Shown in pieces: positions 62,161-64,000 of a stretch of 64,000 bases of DNA (within the stretch, counting starts at the first letter, position 1; the number at the start of each line of letters is the position of its first letter). The DNA lies in contig NZ_FTOC01000002.1 of the NCBI RefSeq assembly GCF_900156645.1, positions 124,001 to 188,000 on the forward strand, given 5' to 3'. A model generated the notes under the pieces. It saw only the letters and a program-made list of their open reading frames with translations. It had not been told where the DNA came from and made no database searches. The position numbers and the translations under genes are program-made. This DNA comes from Salimicrobium flavidum (lineage in GTDB: Bacteria; Bacillota; Bacilli; Bacillales; Halobacillaceae).

Positions 62161-62295
62161 CGCTTTTCTTGTCCAGCTGCGCCATTCAGAAACCAATAAT
62201 ATAAGCGGCCACCCCTGTTTCGGGTAAGGTCGCCCGAAGCCAGGAGCGTCCGCTTATCTTAGAGTTTCTAAACGGAATGGCTCTGCTTTTCTTTT
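62161..62295 (+). repeat. R1 repeat copy I (class 1), runs into trhO
   Basis: Outer arms AGAAAC (62188-62193) and GTTTCT (62264-62269). Inner arms ATAAGCGG (62201-62208) and CCGCTTAT (62250-62257). Loop TTTCGGG with CCCGAA. The right flank CTAAACGGAATGGCTCTGC overlaps the 3' end of trhO and supplies its stop codon. Confidence 0.88.
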
Positions 62296-63227
62296 TCCAT
62301 ACGTGTATATTTGTCGATTTGGGTGCCGAGTTCCGGGTCCCAGCGGTTTTCTGGGTGTTCTTTGCACTCTGTAGTGCAGGCTGCGTGATACTCTCTCTCA
62401 CAGTCTTCACAACAAACGAACTGACGGTTACAGCCAGGGTTGGAGCAGTTGATCATCCGGTCTTCTTTTTTACCGCAGTGTTCACATTCCGCTACGACCA
62501 CTTCTTCTTTCTGGTTGACCGGGACGGAAATGCGTTCATCGAAAACATACATCTTTCCATCGAACAATTCTCCCTGGACTTCCGGGTCTTTGCTGTAGGT
62601 CGTAATGCCGCCTTCGAGCTGATAGACGTCTTCCACGCCGTTTTTCTTGAGAATACCGGTCAGCTTCTCACAGCGGATCCCGCCGGTACAATACGTGATG
62701 ACTTTCTTATCTTTCCATTCGTCCGCTTTCTCGGCCACCCATTCCGGGAATTCACGGGAGAAGTTCACTTCCGGGCGGATGGCGTTGCGGAAATGACCGA
62801 TTCGATATTCATATTCATTACGTCCATCAATCACGATTGTATCTTCATCCTCAAGCATTTCACGGAATTCTTTCGGCTTCAGGTGCTGTCCACCGAACGT
62901 TTTCGGATCGATGTCGTCTTCTTCAAGGTCCCATTTGACCAGCTCCGGTTTTACGCGGCAGTGCATTTTTTTGAAGGCATGTCCTTCGTGTTCGTCAATT
63001 TTGAAATGGATATCTGCAAAACGCTCATCGGAGCGGACATATTCCATGTACTCCTCGACCTGTTCCACAGTTCCGGAAACCGTGCCATTGATACCTTCCG
63101 GCGCTACAATGATGCGGCCGCGAAGTCCAAGGTCCTTACAGAACTGAAGATGATCAGCGCAGTACTCTTCATAATCAGGTAAATCAACATATTTGTAGTA
63201 AAGAAGAACTCGGTAATCTGAGCTCAT
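62268..63227 (-). CDS. trhO: tRNA uridine(34) hydroxylase TrhO
   Basis: A 319-residue rhodanese-related protein (UPF0176). The N-terminal domain contains GRIIVAPEGINGTVSG. The rhodanese domain (~125-220) has the active Cys in TYCTGGIRCEK. A Cys-rich C-terminal zinc-like segment follows (CEHCGKK, CSNPGCNRQFVCCEDC, CTTECKEHP). It hydroxylates U34 of certain tRNAs to 5-hydroxyuridine. The last residues (EKQSHSV) and the stop are encoded by the flank of R1 copy I, so the native C terminus may have been replaced. The start follows AGGAGG. Confidence 0.93.
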   Translation of the reverse strand: MSSDYRVLLYYKYVDLPDYEEYCADHLQFCKDLGLRGRIIVAPEGINGTVSGTVEQVEEYMEYVRSDERFADIHFKIDEHEGHAFKKMHCRVKPELVKWDLEEDDIDPKTFGGQHLKPKEFREMLEDEDTIVIDGRNEYEYRIGHFRNAIRPEVNFSREFPEWVAEKADEWKDKKVITYCTGGIRCEKLTGILKKNGVEDVYQLEGGITTYSKDPEVQGELFDGKMYVFDERISVPVNQKEEVVVAECEHCGKKEDRMINCSNPGCNRQFVCCEDCEREYHAACTTECKEHPENRWDPELGTQIDKYTRMEKEKQSHSV

Positions 63228-63344
63228 GATGATTCCTCCTATTTTCTATTTTATATAAGTGAAAATCCGTATAATCATAATTGTCCATCATTCATCATAT
63301 GCGATTTTCACTTTTAATTCAAATAGAAAATTTGTGAACTTCCA

Positions 63345-63896
63345 TCATGTTACGACTGCACCGAGAGAGGATTTGAAATGCTCGAGTGCCCACTCATGGC
63401 CTTGAGGGTTGAAAGTGGCCACTGCGTTTTGATAGACGGTGATCGGGTAACCTAGGTTGTAAGCATCTATAGCGGAATGGAGCACACATATGTCTGTACA
63501 GACACCTATGATATGCACTTCTTCAATTTTCCTTTCCCGTAAGAGAAGGTCGAGCCCTGTGCCCGCAAAGGCGCTGTATCTCGTTTTGTCCAGGTAATGG
63601 ACGAAGGATTCGTGCCGGTATTGTTCATAAACGGTTTTCACTTCTCCATACAGTTCTCTTCCCTCTGTCCCTATTATATTGTGAGGTGGGAACAATTCTG
63701 TTTCCGGATGCCAGGGGTCGTCCTTGTAGTGCCCATCTATCAGAAAGAAAACGTCCTCCTTGTTTTCGACAAAGTCACGTATGTGTCCGGCTATGTTCTT
63801 TTCGATTACTTGCCCGGGTTCCCCGCAAGTCAAAGCTCCATCATCCCGTACGAAATCATTTGTGTAATCTACAACAAGCAATGCCTTTTTCATCAT
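63345..63896 (-). CDS. pncA: Nicotinamidase
   Basis: A 183-residue cysteine hydrolase that converts nicotinamide to nicotinate for NAD salvage. Triad: Asp in VVDYTNDF, Lys in YLDKTRYSAFAGT, Cys in GVCTDICVLHSAIDAYN; metal-site region DGHYKDDPWHPET. It resembles Bacillus subtilis PncA (YueJ) closely, as I recall its sequence. ATG 63896 is preferred: ATG 63902 abuts the AGAGAGG site. On the minus strand TTGAAA, 16 bp, TATCAT forms a possible promoter overlapped by the palindrome at 63917-63934. Confidence 0.94.
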   Translation of the reverse strand: MMKKALLVVDYTNDFVRDDGALTCGEPGQVIEKNIAGHIRDFVENKEDVFFLIDGHYKDDPWHPETELFPPHNIIGTEGRELYGEVKTVYEQYRHESFVHYLDKTRYSAFAGTGLDLLLRERKIEEVHIIGVCTDICVLHSAIDAYNLGYPITVYQNAVATFNPQGHEWALEHFKSSLGAVVT

Positions 63897-63916
63897 AATC
63901 ATCCTCTCTTTATTTA

Positions 63917-63934
63917 CATGTGTATATACACATG
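63917..63934. promoter_or_regulatory. 18-bp perfect palindrome in pncA promoter region
   Basis: CATGTGTATATACACATG. The core TGTATATACA is repeated exactly at 63981-63990, 60 bp away. It overlaps the probable -10 of pncA and lies upstream of the promoter at the right edge, so it may be an operator for either. Confidence 0.65.
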
Positions 63935-63970
63935 ATAGCAGACTTTTTCTTTATTTCAAAAATGTAAGGG

Positions 63971-63999
63971 TTGTCATTCTTGTATATACAAATTATAAT
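63971..63999 (+). promoter_or_regulatory. Promoter with TTGTATATACAA operator at right edge
   Basis: TTGTCA (63971-63976), 17 bp, TATAAT (63994-63999), directed out of the window. The palindrome TTGTATATACAA (63980-63991) fills the spacer. As I recall, this is the type of site bound by TreR, the trehalose repressor of Bacillus. The gene it drives is outside the window. Confidence 0.6.
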
Positions 64000-64000
64000 A

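Noticed and set aside
58880-62295. CRISPR array or tandem satellite reading of the R1 clusters
   Set aside because: Units are 90-140 bp, differ in sequence, have no constant spacers, and occur singly elsewhere. The pattern is of independent hairpin elements.

Overview
The window reads as a chromosomal segment of a low-to-mid GC Gram-positive bacterium of the family Bacillaceae. Evidence: AGGAGG-type ribosome sites throughout; GTG and TTG starts; TTGACA/TATAAT promoters; a GlpP-type leader before glpFK; CcpA (cre) boxes; a lipoteichoic acid synthase; an arginine-specific carbamoyl-phosphate synthase; a CstR/yrk sulfur operon; SLH surface anchoring. The proteins are rich in Asp and Glu, which fits a moderate halophile (Halobacillus/Salimicrobium-like). 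That placement is inference. I saw no rRNA, tRNA, CRISPR array, prophage or intact transposase.

Layout. 1-4250: repeat remnant, glpFK with regulated leader, RodA. 4369-9382: c-di-GMP phosphodiesterase, then a general-stress-like cluster (two DUF948 proteins, a small protein, a YtxH-like protein) divergent from a YihY-family gene, with sigma-B-like promoters facing both ways. 9561-11669: small membrane protein, nadE, cysteine hydrolase, DUF488. 11894-17364: an NreABC-like regulatory operon (degenerate kinase, NarL-type regulator, GAF protein, PAS kinase) followed by a ba3-type cytochrome oxidase operon. Both operons carry the same 16-bp site upstream. 17376-20406: YrhK-like protein, a frameshifted DinB gene, ltaS.

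20627-28778: a persulfide/sulfane-sulfur island (TauE exporter, TusA proteins, rhodaneses, two MBL-rhodanese enzymes, DsrE, CstR, DUF302, an unknown membrane protein, CcdA, TlpA). Six copies of a 16-bp CstR-like operator lie in it, three of them inside three tandem promoters of cstR. 28908-37306: HAD phosphatase, acyl-CoA synthetase, membrane-anchored MsrAB, Gfo/Idh/MocA dehydrogenase, asymmetric ABC exporter. 37411-44016: siderophore-type N-monooxygenase, then carA-carB-argF behind an ARG-box-like promoter. 44514-53002: SLH-anchored nucleotidase, CAP protein, amidase, GntR/DUF1648 pair, two-component system. 53187-57800: pabA-pabBC, DUF779 and aldehyde dehydrogenase with a perfect cre. 57941-63896: exonuclease YpcP, atypical SDR, RecB-like Fe-S nuclease, pdxK, trhO, pncA. 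The right edge holds a promoter with a TTGTATATACAA operator for a gene outside the window.

Intergenic space, mostly to the right of 53 kb, is filled by a structured repeat family (R1). The paired arms of its copies change in a compensatory way. Two other hairpin repeat families (R2, R3) also occur; one R3 copy has terminal inverted repeats and an 8-bp target duplication, like a MITE. The strongest leads for new biology are the R1 family, the triple CstR promoter array, and the NreABC-like system with a kinase-dead fourth member tied by a shared operator to the ba3 oxidase.
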